A model generated the notes under the pieces. It saw nothing but the letters and a program-made list of their open reading frames with translations. It was not told where the DNA came from and did no database searches. Below are positions 23,761 to 64,000 of a DNA stretch of 64,000 nt, in pieces; positions within the stretch are counted from its first letter, which is position 1, and every line of letters starts with the position of its first letter. Both the position numbers and the translations under genes were made by a program. The DNA comes from Montifringilla adamsi (taxonomy: Eukaryota > Chordata > Aves > Passeriformes > Passeridae), in contig JAGGNK010013114.1 of the NCBI GenBank assembly GCA_017590115.1, positions 3,328,992 through 3,392,991 of the forward strand, in the 5' to 3' direction.

Positions 23761-25648
23761 TCATAAACCAGGACAGCTGCTTTAACAGTCTGCATATGAA
23801 ATGCGTGAGGCTGTGCAGCATGACTGGATTTGCCCTTAGTTTTGATTCTGTCAGAGATCTGCCAATTAGGATTTGTTCCAACATAATGAAGTCGACTGTT
23901 AGCGAGATGTAATCTTCTATTGATCCCTAAGGCTTGGCAAAATAAAAACACACATAAATGAATTAAATATGCTATACAGTGTATTTGGATTTTCACTTGA
24001 TGTTTATTTCTGTAAGTGCTTATTTTTTTCTACATCTGCTTTCATTTGTGTCTGATTATGTCAAGTGTTTTCTCATATTTGTCAGCTTGGACTTTTTTAT
24101 TCCTCTTCATGAACCTGAAAGGCAATTGAGATAGTATGCAACTGTTAAAAATAGAAGTGTCAAGAGGCTTTCATGTAAGTTCACAAGTAAGTGACAAAAG
24201 CTGCACTAACGCTTCTGTTCCCTGGTATTACTAGTTTGTATCTGAAATAGACTAGCAGCAGTCTAGCCAACACTTGCCATCTTATTCCAGCTAACAGTGC
24301 AGGTCCTTGTTCTAGATTATATAGATCCTTTTGATGGCAGAGGACTTCTACAACCGTTTCTCAATAGATGGTAGTGCTCTGAATGACACACACTCCCCAG
24401 AGTATCCAGAAAATGGGTACTGGTAGCAGTAGACGAGGTATTTCTAAAGCTACAGGATTAAAGTAGTCTCTACAGTGCCCTTCTCTCCCCAAAGGAGATG
24501 TTGTGATGTTTGGGACAGTAGTCTCCACCTGAATGTGTTTCCTGGCAGCTCCTGCAGTCGCTGCCACTAGACCCTTCTTGTGGAGCTGCCACCGCTGTGT
24601 GCACCGAGCTCATCTTTTGGCATTGCAACACTCTGCTCCATTGCCAGAGCTGCACTTGGTGTTGGCAAACAGCATCTGACTAGCAAAAACAGGCATCCAC
24701 TTTTCTGTGACTTCTGCATGTTTGAAGCAGAAAGAGGGTGCCAGTAAGGTACAGGAAATAAACAGCAACCTTAACAGTATTTTAAAAAATAAATTATTCT
24801 CATGGTGTACCTGTTTTCAGTATTTGTGTGATGCCATGGCTTTATGAATCTTTAAATTAATTTCTATTGGTTTTGATTTTTTTTTTTTTTTTGTAGGGGT
24901 AGAATAATTTAGAAAAATCTGTAGAAATTTTTTATCCTTAAAAGCTGCAAATATTTTGTGATTCAGTTACAGTACTGCTTCCATTGTACATAAATGTGTG
25001 ATAAACCAGATATTCAGGTAGTTTTAATGTGTCTTTGCCGTGGATGGTGGAGCAGCAGTAATTTATATCACTCAAAGGTGATTTCATTAGGCCAATACAA
25101 AAGCAGAAATTAAGAGTGTAAAGGGGTTTTCTCCCTTTCTTAGCTTGGGCGCTATCAACTCCATAAAACATACGTGATGTTAAGCATGGAAGTTTGTTAA
25201 GCTTGCAAATGCAGGAGATTTAGCAATGACCCAGCTCCTCTTTCTATCATTCCTAAAAGTAACAACCTCATTTTTTTTTGCCCTGTTTGCCACAAGGCAA
25301 CCATAGATAAGTTTGCTTTCAGTTCCCGACTAAGTTCTTAAGTGCCTTCTAGTTTCATCAACATTATTCTGCTACCATTCAGTTCAAATGAAAAACACCA
25401 CAAATACATTTCTAATCACTAATGACTTCCCAGCACCTAAGTGACTAATCACCAATATTTTCTTTTCATCCAGCTCTTCCAATCAATACAAGTTCATTGA
25501 AAGAGCAATGTTAAAATATCTGCTAATGTGGTAATACCCAGGCTCTACTATATACATAGAAATCTACATCATCAGGGAGAGAAAAAGGTGGAGTCTTTTA
25601 ATATCCCTTGCAAGAAGAAACCCCAAAACCCAAACCAAACCCACCAAA
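23761..25648. other. Intergenic / MYH15 3' UTR region
   Basis: No coding sequence is recognised. Minus-strand polyadenylation motifs (ATTAAA at about 25595-25600; AATAAA as TTTATT on the plus strand near 24003 and 24092) could end MYH15. A T tract lies at about 24878-24893. Confidence 0.4.

Positions 25649-64000
<38,352 letters not shown>

Overview
The window is nuclear DNA from a bird, most likely a passerine. The basis is a vertebrate gene order with short GT-AG introns, a CR1 LINE tail upstream of the first gene and another inside an intron, and several solo LTRs whose sequence I recognise as passerine families. I could not run a repeat search, so the order-level call is an inference.

Three protein-coding genes are present in the order IFT57 (minus), HHLA2 (plus), MYH15 (minus). 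This is the vertebrate IFT57-HHLA2-MYH15 neighbourhood (human 3q13). IFT57 (318-9455) shows coding exons 1-7 with its start codon in a CpG island. Its later exons lie beyond the left edge. HHLA2 (14683-20916) is a B7-family immune ligand with three Ig-domain exons, a transmembrane exon and a tail exon; its signal-peptide exon was not found. MYH15 (about 25649-64000) is a sarcomeric myosin heavy chain, the ventricular-type myosin of birds. It shows 38 confident coding exons and one candidate terminal exon. The first ~115 residues lie beyond the right edge.

IFT57 and HHLA2 are divergent, and about 5.2 kb between their coding parts holds the CpG island and a CR1 fragment. HHLA2 and MYH15 converge tail to tail across about 4.7 kb packed with LTR fragments, a degenerate minisatellite and a T tract. 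Further solo LTRs sit in introns of IFT57 (with an apparent target-site duplication) and MYH15. The three genes are neighbours only: ciliary transport, immune costimulation and muscle contraction share no pathway.

The points most worth a second look are these. The HHLA2 tail reads in frame only if one base is dropped from an A7 run or a downstream acceptor is used. The MYH15 tail has one fused 350-nt exon and one split 309-nt exon compared with the layout I recall for other sarcomeric myosins. The MYH15 C-terminus appears unusual. LTRs overlap the HHLA2 3' UTR. I found no evidence of a previously undescribed multi-gene system.
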